Shown: positions 45,025 to 57,700 of the stretch, one piece after another
How positions within the stretch are numbered: the stretch's first letter is position 1
How the letters are laid out: the number at the start of each line of letters is the position of its first letter
Assembly (NCBI GenBank): GCA_032358255.1
Contig: JAULBX010025718.1
Coordinates: forward strand, 62,001 to 126,000
From: Heterotrichella gracilis
Taxonomy: Eukaryota; Sar; Xanthophyceae; Tribonematales; Xanthonemataceae
Reading direction: 5' to 3'
DNA: 64,000 nt
Made by a program: the position numbers and the translations under genes
Notes under the pieces: model-generated
Told to the model about the DNA's origin: nothing
What the model saw: the letters and a program-made list of their open reading frames with translations, nothing else
Database searches by the model: none

Positions 45025-46702
45025 CTACATCAGCAGTGTGCTCTCCACAATCAGGCGGGTAACCACATAGGGGTCCAGGTTGCTGGCTGGGCGGCGATCC
45101 TCGTAGTACCCGCAGGTGTCCACTGGCACTGAGCGGCCCACGCGGATGGAGCACCCGCGGTTGGCCACGCCCCAGCTGAAGTCGTGCATGCTGGAGGTCT
45201 CGTGCTTGCCGGTCAGGCGGCGCTCGTTGCCCTCGCCGTAGGAGGCGATGTGCACCGCGTGGCGCTTCTCCAGCTTGGCGATCTGCGCCTGGATGGCCTC
45301 CCAGCCAATGCCCGGGGTGCGGGTGGCCTTGGTGGAGTAGTTGGTGTGGCCACCGGCACCGTTCCAGTCACCTGTGGGAAGAAGAGAAGGCGGTGGGTAA
45401 GCATACAGCATATGGGCTGGCTTCACCCAGCAGGGTTGCAAGGTTAAAAAGAGCATGCCTCAGCATCTGGGCAGGATAAGAACTGAATGCTGAGACGGTT
45501 CCCAACAAGAAAACTAAGCAGAGCAGTGCACAGCTTGGGCTACTGTTATTTTGGGTGACACCAGGGAAACACACAAGGACACGGAGTTTATGCACATGGA
45601 GTGATCACACAGCTAGCTCAGCACTAGGTCATCACCACCCTAGCAATGGCAATCAGGGTCACAAGCCTCTTTGCTATACAACAAATATTGAACTACGACG
45701 ATGCTACAACACTACGACGATAAGGTTTTGTAGGAGGTTGTGTGGGCAGTGGCGATACGGCACGGGAAAGGGCGACATCAGGTTGAGAGGGGCAATACCT
45801 GGGATGGGCTTGGGGTCGAACGACACGTCCACGTTGTAGAGCTCGCCCAGGCGGTACAGGAGGTACCTGCTCATCCAGTGGTGGTCGCCCATCTCAATCC
45901 CCAAGCAGGGGCCAACCTGGTACTCCCACTGCAAGCAAAAACCAAGGTGTCGTCGTTAGTCACCCAAACACCATGTGACACACCACCTAACCGCTGATCA
46001 TCGATCACAGATCACAGCAAACTCAGAGGCTGTTCTCACCTGGGCGGGCATCACCTCGGCGTTGACACCGGAGATCTTCACGCCGGCGTACAGGCAGGCC
46101 TTGAGGTGGGCCTCCACGATGTCACGGGCGATGGCGCAGCCTGCTCCAGCAGAGCAGTAGTAGGGTCCCTGTGGGCCGGGGTACCCGCAGGCGGGCCAGC
46201 CCAGTGGCCACTTGGTGGTGGAGCTGAGGAGGGTGTACTCCTGCTCGATGCCGAACCAGGGCTCCTCGGCCGCTGCCTTGGCCATGACATCGGCGCAGGC
46301 GTAGCGGGTGTTGGTGGGGATGGGCTTCATGGGGGTGACAGTGCCATCGGGGTTGTTGACGGGAGGCACGTAGGCGTCGCACATGACGATGATGTTGTCG
46401 CCCAGGCGGAAGGGGTCCTTGAAGATGGCGCGGGGCACGATGAACACCTCGGAGTCGTCGCCTGGGGCCTGGCCGGTGGAGGAGCCATCGTAGTTCCACA
46501 CGGGCAGGTCCTCTGGCTTGGTGGGGGCCTTCTCCAGCACACGGGTCTTAGACCGCAGGTCGGCGCCGCTGCCGCCGATCCACACGTACTCCACGGAGAT
46601 CTTGCCGCCCTGGTCGAGGTCGGCAAACCTGCTGAGGATGGAGGTGTCCAGCAGCGAGCTGATGCTCTCCGTGGTACCGAAAGCGACGGGGAGGCCCGAC
46701 AT
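45025..46702 (-). CDS. Glutamine synthetase, type II, 3 exons
   Basis: The enzyme joins ammonium to glutamate with ATP, the entry step of nitrogen assimilation; GSII works as a decamer. Exons 46702-46040, 45928-45799 and 45371-45025 encode about 379 residues, close to the usual 355-380 for the family. Visible signatures are [10 protein letters not shown], the beta-Grasp block [17 protein letters not shown], the metal-binding [57 protein letters not shown], the flap-like [44 protein letters not shown] and the C-terminus [11 protein letters not shown]. All catalytic motifs are intact. The first Met of the conserved block ([13 protein letters not shown]) leaves no transit peptide, so a cytosolic enzyme is likely. 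An in-frame Met 11 codons upstream does not change this, and a further upstream exon cannot be excluded. This is one of the few genes here whose introns carry no obvious exon copies. Confidence 0.96.
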
Positions 46703-48318
46703 TGTGTCAAGCTTGCCCTGATCCCAATACAACAAAGGGTCAGAACGATAGGTGGAGACTGAATCAGATCAGCCCGGGTGGTTGCCTATCGCTGCTGCAC
46801 ACCAAGACGCAGGAATGCTTGCAAAAGCTGGCCAACGCTGGTTAAAACCCTCGCAATATCAGCCCACCTGATCCAAAAAGTGGATGCCGTCGTGACGTCC
46901 CCTTACCCAATATTATGCTCACATGCACAAGGGGCGTCAAAAAAGGAAAGGGAGCGGAAATGGATGCAGCACCAGCCAATCAGCGGCCAGTATCTGGGTG
47001 GCGTGCACACGGGGCGTGCACGGGTGCCTCGCCATGTGAGCCCTCACGCCTTGTACTGGCATCTCACGTGCAGGTTGATCTAGCCCGTGCACGACCCCGT
47101 GCAGGGCCTCGTGCCACCAGCCTCAACGTTGCTCAGCTGGATGTTTGGCTTGGCCACGACTTGGCATCGTGGATGGCTCAGAAGGCCCAGTGGGTGGCAA
47201 AGGCGCATGCACTATGGGGTGATGCCACCACATTTGCAGGAGGGACCTCAACTTGAGCCTCAAGTCCCCTAGACAGTGGCCCTGTACTGGGCTGAGTTTC
47301 ATTGGCACGGAGACCTTGTGAGATAGAGTTCAGCAAGAGGGCTTGTAGGACACATAGCCAGATTACAAGCCTGTGCCTCAGTGACGGCTGAGCATATGCT
47401 GGTGTCAGTGCCAGTGTCAGGTCAGTGACAGCCTAGTGTTGTGACTGCTGCTAACAGTAGGGCAGTATCAGCTTGCACCAGTGCCATAGAAAGAGTGCAA
47501 AGAGTGACACTGCTAGCATGGCATTCTGTGGCAAGCATCGTAGCCCTTGGCGTCACCCAGCACCCCTCCCCTGCCAGATTGTGTGCCACAGGATCCCGGG
47601 AGTGGGTGCTGTGCTTCTGCAAGGCTGGGTGCCACAAGTTCCAGGGACTGCAGCAAATTCTGAAGCCAGTTGCAAAAGCGGCAGACATGTATTGCAGTCT
47701 CTATCAATGCGTTACACCAAGGGCGCTCGTAAACATCTGGCAAAAACCCAAGCTGACCCACACAGGTAGAGGTAAAAAACCGGTAATACAACACTTCAAA
47801 GAACATTGTGCTAGCCTGCACAAAATATGGAGGCTCAGCCCGCCCATTGACGTTAGGAATTTCCACCCATGGAACGGTTGGGTTTCAGATGCATCCATGC
47901 GCCTACGCGATCTGTCACAGTCCAGTGAGACCCACAGGTGTTAAAGGCTCCTGCCACTGTCTCTGACACAGTGTCGGACCGTGCAATTGAAATTGGTTGC
48001 CCGTTTCAAAGCTTTCCCTTGTAGGCTCTCTCCTGGGCCCTAGACTAGGGTCATCCTCGACGTCAAAACCCTAGCTCATAGCAAGGCCTTATCTTGAGCG
48101 CTCAATTCGAGCGCTGAATTTGAGTTTCATGCAATCCTTACACCCAACGAAACTCCTATCAAAGCTCATTGACCTCGCACTAGCTTTGTAACGGAGCGTA
48201 GACACAAGCGAGCCCAAACTTTGGTAGTACGCCCGAGTCAGGTGCCCACCATCATCAAGGCCTTCCTTCTCTGACTCTGAACCTCTCTGACTTTCGCTTC
48301 AACAGTTCCATCGCAACT
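46703..48318. other. Divergent spacer with part of a dispersed repeat
   Basis: It lies between glutamine synthetase (minus) and the short-chain dehydrogenase (plus). Bases 47420-47950 read open but show no domain. The segment near 47690-47790 matches another place in the window (51280-51400), so it is probably repetitive DNA. Promoters for both flanking genes should lie near the two ends. Confidence 0.4.
47680..47795 (+). repeat. Dispersed repeat, copy 1
   Basis: gcggcagacatgtattgcagtctctatcaatgcgttacacca...cgtaaacatctggcaaaaacccaagctgacccacacaggtagag...gtaatacaaca resembles 51280-51400 (gcggcagacatagtcacgatcaacgcattacacca...cgtaaccgtcaggcaacaaccaaaactgacccacgcacgtag...aataatacacaa). Divergence is moderate. 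The ends were not defined. Confidence 0.6.
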
Positions 48319-50271
48319 ATGGCGTCAAGAACAGTGTCAGGCAAGACCGTCATCGTCACTGGGGCGAACCGTGGCCTTGGCTTGGAGGTGAGTCTAAATT
48401 GGCATGCATGCATATGCACAATATGCACGCCGCGGCCCCATGGCAACGGTCCACCGGAACCTGCTATTCGCTCATAAAGAGTCTCTCGAAAGTTGTTGCA
48501 GAATCATTATTAGCTCTTATTGTAGTTCGTCTGTAGGGCTTGCACTTCGCTTCCGGAACGTTGGGCACAGTTCCGGAGCATCAGCAGTTCCGGAGCATCA
48601 TGCACCGTTCCGGAAGTACTATTCCGGTACTAGCTCATTAGCTTACTAGCTTAACCCGGGGCAGAGCTTTTACAGTGCGTCCAGGTCAAATACAGCTCCT
48701 GCATGCCAATGTGGCGCTGCAATTTAGAGCAGTGATGGCCTTTGTGCGCATGCGCTAGCGGGGGGGCATCGGTGCCTGGTCAACCCCCACCCCTGCCCTG
48801 TGTTCTAATTAGACGGCGGGATTGTGTGGCTAGCTCGTCGCTGTCTGCACACGCCTTTTGAGCACTCCTTTGTGTGAGCGCAGTGGGTCAAAGAGCTCCT
48901 CGCAAGCGGCAACACCGTCTACGCAGCGGTTCGAACCCCTGACGCTGCCACCGCCCTCAACGAGCTTGCCTCCAGCAGCCAGGACAAGGTGGTGGTGACC
49001 CAGGTGGACGTGGCCTCTGAGGAGTCGGTCAAGGCGTGGGCGCGGGGCCTCAAGGAGCTGTCAGTCGGACACATAGATGTAAGGGGTGCACGGTGGTGTG
49101 AGTGCTGATGTTGGTGTGAGTGCTGTGAACCCTCCTCTGTCCGTTGCCTGCGCAACACCCTCTTGCAGCGCATCCCTAAACCCTAAACCCTACCACCACA
49201 TGGATACCCACTCCAGCAGGTCCGGTGTGCGCAACGCCCTCACACAGCGCAACCCTTAACCCTAAATCCTGAACCCTAACCCCCGCCATCAAATGGGTTC
49301 CCCTCCAGCAGATCTGGTCTGCGCAACAGAAGCTTTCTGCCAATGCAGCGCACTGCGCAACCTGCATATGTGAGGTGCCTTATCTACCTAGTTGGCGTCA
49401 GTTGTGCCCTGTGCTTTTAAGCAACGCTCCCTTCTGTGTCAGCGCAACAAGCCGCGCTAGCCGGTGACAACCCGCCATTAACTCCTTCACATGCACGCCC
49501 AGGTGGTCATCAACAACGCTGGCGTATTTCTGGAGGGTCTACAGAAGGACTGGGACTCCATCGAGGTGGATGACTTCCTGACATCCTTCAAGGTGAACAC
49601 CCTGGGGGCCTTTGTGGTCACCCGGGAGCTGCTGCGCGCGGGTCTCATAGGCCAGCCAGGAACCATCGTCCTCAGCATTTCCTCCATCTTGTCTTCCATC
49701 ACCAACACAAGCTTGGATGGGCCAGGGTAAGTAGTTGGCCCAGCGTGTGCCTATGTCTCTTGGCGATTTTGGTGGGACCCATTATTATGTTCCACTCAGT
49801 GCCGACCACTATTTTCAAGGCCAACTTGTTAGGAGTACTGTTACACGTTGACCAATACCCTTAAACCCAATCTCATTCTCACTTGTTCCTCCCTCAGAAG
49901 CAAGGCTCTTCGTCTTTTGCTCCTCTGCGCTACTGTAAACCTTAAAACCCTAACCCTAAACCCTGAACCCGCTCACGCTCGCACTTGCTGCCTCTCTCAG
50001 GAGCAAGGCCCTCGCCTTCCGCTCCTCCAAGGCCGGCCTCAACATGATCAACAAGCACATTGGCCTGGCGTTTGCCAAGGACAACATCACCTGCGCCGTG
50101 GTGCACCCTGGTGCCTACTACGTGGAGACAGACATGTCGGCTCACCCAGAGAGCAAAGCAATCGGGGCTGAGGAGTGTGTCAAGGGCATGCTGGCGGTGT
50201 TGGCGAGGGGCCGCGAGGGGCTGAGCCACGATGTGCTGTACAGCTACGATGGCACCACCATCCCGTGGTAG
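48319..50271 (+). CDS. Short-chain dehydrogenase/reductase with catalytic Tyr replaced by Phe
   Basis: Exons 48319-48387, 48884-49078, 49503-49726 and 50001-50271 join in phase to 252 residues, the classic SDR length. The cofactor loop is VTGANRGLGLE, followed by AVRTPDA (an Arg that often favours NADPH), QVDVAS, the NNAG motif (VVINNAGVFLEG), VNTLGAFVV, and the catalytic Ser in VLSISSILSS. The family's YxxxK is here FRSSK (ALAFRSSKAGLNM), so the general acid Tyr is Phe while the Lys stays. The next block, AVVHPGAYYVETDM, is normal. Closest in form to carbonyl-reductase or C-factor-like SDRs, which have YR(A/M)SKAALNM at this point. Without the Tyr hydroxyl, ordinary ketone reduction should be weak or absent. 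The Ser, Asn and Lys remain, so altered chemistry or a binding role are options. A decayed copy of the exon 4 start lies in intron 3. Confidence 0.92.
49130..49365 (+). repeat. Tandem units of about 100 bases with telomere words in SDR intron 2
   Basis: Two to three units share the pattern ctgcgcaacRccctc...agcgca...ccctaaaccctaaaccct...caYatggRtacccYctccagcagRtcYgg. They are at about 49147-49220, 49228-49320 and, more decayed, from 49318. Confidence 0.7.
49885..50045 (+). repeat. Decayed copy of the SDR exon 4 5' edge with telomere words
   Basis: ttcctccctcagaagcaaggctcttcgtcttttgctcctctgcg (49886-49929) resembles tgcctctctcag|GAGCAAGGCCCTCGCCTTCCGCTCCTCC (49989-50028). Between them is aaaaccctaaccctaaaccctgaacc. 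Confidence 0.8.
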
Positions 50272-51736
50272 GCGAAGGGCTAGCCATGCTGCCTAATCAA
50301 CCAGCGCTGTGGTTACATTACATTGCGTTGCATGCGTGCCCCCGAAGAGATGCATCCACCGACAGCGCAGTGGTTATGATGGTGCGATTGGGTGGCCAAT
50401 TTTGACAATTACTTGAAAAATATGTAGGGCAGGTAAGACTACTTATACAAGCACGCTTTGTTTCCTGAACGTGTTCGTGAAGGCATGGTTGCAGTTGATG
50501 TTTACTTTCCGTTGTTGCTTGACTCTATCGTTGGCCCTAGAAATGGTAGGCTAGCCTGCTAACCCTGAATCGTGCTTCAAGTGATCCCAATTTCACCTAG
50601 GTGACCATTTGCAAATTCCTTTCTCTTCACAAGCGGTATCCTTTGGACATAAGCTTTCCACTCTTCCCACATTTTTCAGTGAAAAAACATTTTGAAATTT
50701 TTGAAAATTAGACTTAGGTCCCAAGTGACTCTGATTGGGACTCTGTCCTGGACTTTGATGAAGTGATGGTGTTCCACTTTGCCCCCCCAGCGTGGACCAC
50801 CCAGGGGCTGCCACAATTTGGCATGGCCCTGATTGCTCAAGGCCCTAGTGACTAGCTCAAGGCTAGCTGCAGGCAGGGCCGCAGGTTTCCATGGCCAAGC
50901 AGGGGCTCTATGAAGAATGCAAGGGTGTGGAAGCCACTGGGGAGGCTCCATGCCAACCTGTGTTTCACTTGGTTTCAGGCAGACAGGCCTGGTTGAAAAC
51001 TTAGTAATACGAAGAAGTTCTCATGTCGTAAAAACAGTTACAAATTGTTATTACATTTTGTTTTGGCAATCACTGTGCCCTCTGATGATCTTTACCTACC
51101 ACCACTGTGATTGTGTTACGTACGTGGTAGAAGCCAGCTGCCACTCACCCCTGGTGCCTGTCTGGACCGTCTCGCCTGACATTTTTAAAATAGATTTAAT
51201 CATATTATTATGCATGTGCATAATAATTTATGCACATGCTAGTACTAGCCAAGGCCATGCCCTGGGTGCCTCCCGCGGCAGACATAGTCACGATCAACGC
51301 ATTACACCACCCAATATGCCATTGGCACATCGTAACCGTCAGGCAACAACCAAAACTGACCCACGCACGTAGCGGGTAGAGAGTCAATAATACACAATCA
51401 CCGTGATCGGCGGTATCATCATGATGTATTATCAACATATATCAGTTTCAACGCATAATTTTGCAAATCATGCAAGACAACGGTGTAGGCTGCAAGTTGC
51501 ACCTACTCCCAGAAAGACTGACAAATCAATCCAACTATTTAATACAACTTTCTAACTGTAAGAAAAAAACCAATGGGCATAAAGGATGCAGTTCACAAGC
51601 AAGAGCAGCGGTTCAAACAGTGTCAGTGTGGGTCTTAATAGGTATTGCTGAGCTTGAAAACCATGCGTATACAAGCACAAGATCCACAGGGAAATAAACC
51701 AACAAAAAGATGTGGGGGAAATAATAGCGGCAACTG
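50272..51736. other. Convergent spacer, probably repetitive
   Basis: It lies between the SDR stop and the 3' end of the AT-hook/AP2 gene. Bases 50600-50960 read partly open on the minus strand with no domain. Bases 51280-51400 match 47680-47795. No gene is supported. Confidence 0.4.
51275..51405 (+). repeat. Dispersed repeat, copy 2
   Basis: Partner of 47680-47795, same orientation. The shared core includes ttacacca...ggcaacaaccaaaactgacccacgca. The ends were not defined. Confidence 0.6.
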
Positions 51737-54700
51737 TCAACCCATCTGCTTTGGCGCTTTCTGTCCAAGGCCTCTCCCTGCACCACCCATCCCCCCTCCC
51801 CTGGCCGCGCCCCCTCCCCTGCGCAGCTTTACAACCCCAATCCCCCTGACTGGCAGCGGTGGCTTGCCCTTGAGCGAAAGCCCCACCGGCCCCGCAGCAC
51901 CCACTGCCTGGGCTCCACCCTCCAGTGGCTCCGCCTCTTGCAGTGGCAGCAGGCTGGTGGGGGTATCCACCACCAGAAGCGAGCTGAGGCTCAAGGGGGG
52001 GCTCCCCGCGGGGTTCAGCCCCGGGATCCCCACGTCACCCCCGCCAAAGATGAGGTCATCGTGGAAAGACGGTAGGTCATAGTCCAAGGGGAGGTCAAGA
52101 TCTGCATCGCCCAGCAGCACAGCAGCCATCTGCGGGGTGGTGGGCAGCCCCGTCAGCGGCAGATTGGGCGGCGACGGCGGCGACATTGACATCGACGCCG
52201 CCGACGGCATGCCGAAGCCGCCGACCCGCATGGCGCGCATCTGGCCCGCGGTGAAGCTGGCCTGGTTGGCGAAAGTCTGCGGGAAGTTGAGCAGAAGGTA
52301 GAGGCTGGGGCTGGCCTGCATGTGCGTCCACGCCGCCTGGTCGTACGCCACCGCCGCCGCGTCCGCGCTGTGATACACCCCCGGGAGCGCCGAAAACGCC
52401 TTCTGGGGGAGCGTGAGGCCCGCGATCCACCCGCCCTTGCGCTTGCGCACGCCGTGGTAGGCGGGGGCGGGGGCCCCGCAGCCGCCAGGTGGCGCCATGC
52501 TGGCGGCCGAGGCAGGGCGTGGGGGGTTGATGAGTGGCCCGCGCGGCGGGAGGGGCGCGGGGCACGATGGCGAGGATCGGTCGACGGGGGTGACCACCGA
52601 CCGCCGATGGCACACCGGCCGCGCCATGATTGCCGCGGCGCGGCGGCGGGAGGGCGCCACCACCGGCGGCTGCGGGGAGCCGAAAGCAGCATGGGATGCG
52701 GCGTCTCGCTTGGCGCTGTCCCTCCGCCGCACGGCTGGGGAGGCGCCCCTGCTGCCACTGGCGGTGGCTGCGCTGCGTGGGGATCCTCTCTGGCGGGAAC
52801 CCCCCAGCACCTCCTCCCCCCCTTGCTCCCCACCCAGCTGCTCAGTGACGGTGGCCTCCTCGTCGCTTGCACCCCCAGTGCCTGGCCGAATCCCAGCCCC
52901 CGGGTCCCCCGACTCCCCCGACTGCTCCATGTCATCCCCAGAGGGCTCCCACTCATCCCCAGAGGGCTCCTCCTCATCATCCCCAGATTGCTCCACATCG
53001 TCCCCAAATGGTTCCATACCATCCCCAGGTTGTTGCACGACATCCCCAACCTGCTCCATCCCACCCACAGAGTGTTCCACCCCATCCTCAGACAGCTCCT
53101 CCTGCGCCCCAGCCTGCTCTGCCTCATCCCCAGGTTGCTCCTCTTCATCCCCAGATGACTCCGTCTCGCCCTCCGACTCCATCCCATCCCCGACCTCCAT
53201 CCCAGGGGAGATGCCTCCCGCAGCAGCCGCCTGTGCAGATAAATAAATATAAACAAGTTAGTGAAATAAAAGATACACTCCTCCCACAAATAAATACATT
53301 TTCAAACAGGTACCCTCATCATCTATGAGGGCATTGGGTTGAGGAGGTGAGACAGAGCAAGCGAGGGGGCAGGCCTCGCCATTTCCTGCGGTGTAAGTGT
53401 AAATGCCTCATTATAAGCATATCTTAATAATTCTCAATCTTTAAATGAAAAACCTCACAAGCATCCCGACTTCTTGCTACCTGGGTGCTCAGCAGCTCGG
53501 CAGCTTCTAGCATGCACTGGTCAGCCAGCGCAGCCACCCCCCCCAGCATGGCGGCATCCATGGTGGGCAGGTGCTGGGCGATGCCAACCACAATGCAGGG
53601 GTGGGGTGAGGGCGCCAAGGGGAGGTCGCCATCCAAATCCAGATCGAGGTCCAGCTCGCGGCCCGAGTACTCATCCCCTGAGGAGGCTCGGGTGGTACCC
53701 TGCACAGGTTGCAAACGTGGCGTGAGCATATTGTCAAGTGGGTGTGAAGGGTTAGGAAGAAGGCTTAGGGTCGCTGCTGAAGTGAATCCATGAAAGGTTT
53801 ACGATTACAGACCATCGAGGTTGGGTTTTAGGTTTACCGCCACTCAGCATTGAGGGGAACACAGCGACATAGATTTTAGGGTAGTTGACCGCTGATGCCT
53901 AGGGTTTAGGGTTTAGCGCCACTCACCACTGAGGGTGACATGACCATTGGTGCACAGTCCTCGCCACCAGCCCCCTTGGCACCCCTTCCCAAAGACTTGG
54001 CACCACGGCCCATGGATGTGGGTGCTGCGGTGTCTCGGGAGGTGGCTGGGGTGGTGGTGCTGGTGGTGGTTTTGGAGAACTGTTGGCGCCGGGGCAGGCC
54101 ATAGTCCCGGCTGGTGTGGGATGGGTGGGGGGAGGGGTGGGCGCTTAGCGGGGTGGGGCAAACACTTGGGCTGGCCTGCATGGGGTATAGGGAGGGATGT
54201 TCAGGGTTTGATGCTGAGTTGGGCATGTGTCATGCCGCATGATGTGAGGTTTGGCGCCCATTGCAACATATGGCCATGGCGAAAAGCGGTACTGAGGGTC
54301 AAGCCACAGTGTGGCAATTTGGTTGCAATGCTGCAATTCAAATGCGACGTGCAGAAGCACGGGTTTAAACATGCCTCCTCTACCATGGGTCACAATAGTA
54401 AACAGAATATATTAGAATATAACATGTCCCCCTTAAACAGTACAACCGTAACATACCAGTGTGGCGCCTTGGTGTGCTGGGGCCTTGCCAGGTGGCGCTT
54501 CGTCAGGCAAGCTGGCAGCTGGTACAGATGGGGAGCCAAGAGCCGGTGTCACATCCCCACCATCAAACCGTGCATTCCCAGTGCCACCAGCAAGTGCCAG
54601 GGTATCCATGGCTGTGTCAGTGGCGGGACCTGCAAAGTAATCAAATAAGGAAATGAGGATCGTCATGATCAAACATATATAAATGAGTATTTTCTCATGT

Positions 54701-57700
54701 GCAAGGGCGCTGGTTCCGGGAGTGGCAGAGCAAGGCAGTGCCAGCACAGTAGGCTAATGTAGGGCTTATCCCAAACCTTAAACCCCAAACAATTTCCTCA
54801 TGTTCACCTACCGTCAGCTGCATCCTCACTCCCCAATGTGCAGGTGTGGGGATCCCCAGCAGCCAGCGCGTGGGCATAGGCCTCTGCGTCCTCTGCCACC
54901 ACCACCGGCTCCACCCACGCCATGTGGAGCGCATGGATGGGGTCCAGCAGGCGCATGTGGGCGCCACGCGGGCTATCCCAGAAGCTGAAAGCTGCTCCCC
55001 GGGGATTGGCACTTGCAGGCGCATCCCCAGAAAATGCTGCCTCCTTGGGACTGGCGCATGCTGGTGCATCCCCAGTGGGATGTGGGTGGCCGGAAGGGGT
55101 AGCAATGGCGTGCTGGCCAGGGATTTCAGGTGGAGTGTGCTCGTGGTGTGCTGCGGGGCTGGATGGGTCACAGCCCAGATCACATGGGTTATAATTATGT
55201 GGGTCCGCATCCGCAGTGCTGGGGTCATGCGTTGGGCTGCCACGTGGCAAGCTGCCCGGTGGGCTTTGAGATGGTCCTTGCAGGGCATCGGGGGAGGGCT
55301 GGCCATGAGCGCTGCGAGCGCCAACACCGCTGCCTGGTTCCTCTTCCAAGATGGATGCCAGGTGGGCGCCTGGGTGCCCATCAGAAGGGCGCGGCTGCTG
55401 GGGAGGTGGCAGGGCCTCTTGCTGACCTGGCACGACCGGCTGCTGACCTGGCACGACCGGCTGCTGACCTGGCATGAGCAGCTGCTGACCTGGCACGAGG
55501 GACCCCTGCGCTGTCCTCCGCACTTTGTGGCTGCCGGGGCGGGTGCGCTTGCCCATGCGCATGGCGGGGAGGCCGGCCTGCGTATAGGAACAATGTGTGA
55601 GGTGGTAGTTTGCAAGCAGGTACATGGTACAGTCTCAAGCCAGGCATGCTGATCTGGCTTTAATAGTGGAATGCAAAATTCTTATCACATGTGCATCCAA
55701 AGCAATGAGGGATGTGGTTGTGTGCAGGCAGTTGCAGGGTACAGATTTTGAAGCCAGATTTTGAAGCCAATGCTAATTTGGCTTCATACTGGTCTGCAAA
55801 CAGTTACCTATTGTATGGTACACCTGGATGAGCAATTAGTATTGCACATACAGCAGCAAGCAACTTCATTTGGCGCAACGGTGTGGCGGCACATTCGGAT
55901 CATCCCAGTGCAATGGCAGGGTTGCGCATGCAGTCACTCCTTTAAACACACACATGCAGTCACCCCCCTCCCCCCTCCACCCACCTCAACACCGCCACTA
56001 CGCAGGTCGGTGCCAGTGGCCGTTGCGCCCTCCGCAGGAGGCACAGGTAGCAATCCTGACCCAACGGGCGCAGAACACACTGCAACCACAGCAAGCACCT
56101 GTCCCAGCGGCAGGTTAGCAGACAGCGCAGCTGCATCATGATGGTCGGCACCGACGGGGGCCTCTGAGTGAGCCCGGAGCGCGGGTGCGGGGGTTGCAGA
56201 GTGTGCTGGTGGTGGGTGTGATGGGGGTTTTGCACTAGTTTTGCTCAGTGCCCACCACTGCTTGCCACTGAGGGAGGCCACTGGGACCAAGGGGGTGCAC
56301 GCCTGCAGAGCAGGGTCTGGCGCGGCCTGCGGCAGCAACGGGAAATGGGGGTAAGCACTCCTGGTAAATGGCGTGGAGTGCGCTGGCACTGTTTGACGTG
56401 CATGTTTAAAAACATAGAAACGATTTGATAGGTGAGGTATAGAAAAGGAAAAAGAATGACACATGTAGATTTCGAAGGTTTTTGGTGATTAAGGGGGAGA
56501 AGGGGCACACAAGAGGATTGATTTGAGGTGGGGGATGCAACGCCAATGAGCTGATCACCATGTTGTACAATCACCACCTACGCATGGTGATCAGCTTACC
56601 TCCACAGGCACCGCCATCCCCTTCCCCTTCTTGCCCTTCCTCCCTTTGCCCCCAACCTTCTTGAGCACCTGCAAGGCTGCCACCTGGCCCTGCGTGCTGA
56701 CGTCGCCCATGTTAAGGGGTCGCATGCTGACATCAGCATCGCTGGCCTCCTGCACAATGACATCACCGCCCGAGCCGCTAGCATCACCACCTGAGCCGTT
56801 GGCATCACCACGTGTTGCGCCACGCCTGCTGACATCAGCGTCGGTGGATTGGAGGATGCTGATGTCACCGCCGCCAGCTGCGAACCGGTTGCTGACATCA
56901 GCATCGGTGGCCGCATGGACAATGACATCAGCTGCCATGTCATCATCGCCACTGGCACCCGGACCCTTGACATCACCTCCCACATTACCCCGATTGCTGG
57001 AATCACCTCCGGCATTGGCACCCGGGCCGCTGACATCAGCAGCGATGCTGACATCAGCAACCCCTTTTCCAGGCACCAGGATGAGGCTCACCCTGCCATC
57101 GGGCACAAACTTGGCACCGGTGATGGCTGCAGCCACAGCGGCCTGCACAGCACACAGCACCGCCGTGTCAGAACCCTACTAAACCCCAAGTTAGGGTACA
57201 TTGTTTAGGGTTTTGGATTTAGGGTTTTAGCCACGGCGCCTGCACAGCACCGCGTCAGGCCCTTGGTAACCCCAAGTCAGGGTACATGTTGTAGGATTTA
57301 GGGTTTACAGCAGGGCGTAGGTTCCCTGCAAGACACAATTGAATTTAGGGTTCAGGGTTTATGATTTACAGTCTTGGATTATTTCTACAACCCCTGCGGT
57401 TTGCAGCCAACCTGCCAAGTGCCCACCTGGTAGCCACCCCACAACACATGTGGATTTAGGGTCTAGGGTTTAGGTTTAGGGTTTGCAGCCTGCATGTCAT
57501 GTGCCCAGCTGGTAGCCGCTACACCCTTATCCCCACACCCTAAACCCCATCCCCTGGGGTTTTGCAGCCTACCTGCCAAGTGCCCACCTGGTGGCCGCCA
57601 CACGACACATGTGGATTTAGGGTTCTAGGGTCTATGCTTTAGGGTCTAGGTTTATTTCACCACCCCTGGGGTTTGCAGCCTACCTGCCAAGTGCCCACCT

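Noticed and set aside
47441-47944. 167-codon plus frame in the spacer
   Set aside because: No domain was recognised, and part of it is a dispersed repeat. Kept only as spacer annotation.
52153-53289. Long overlapping open frames on both strands over the last exon of the AT-hook/AP2 gene
   Set aside because: They are frame shadows of a GC-rich exon. Only the 51737-53230 minus frame contains an AP2/ERF domain and joins upstream exons in phase.
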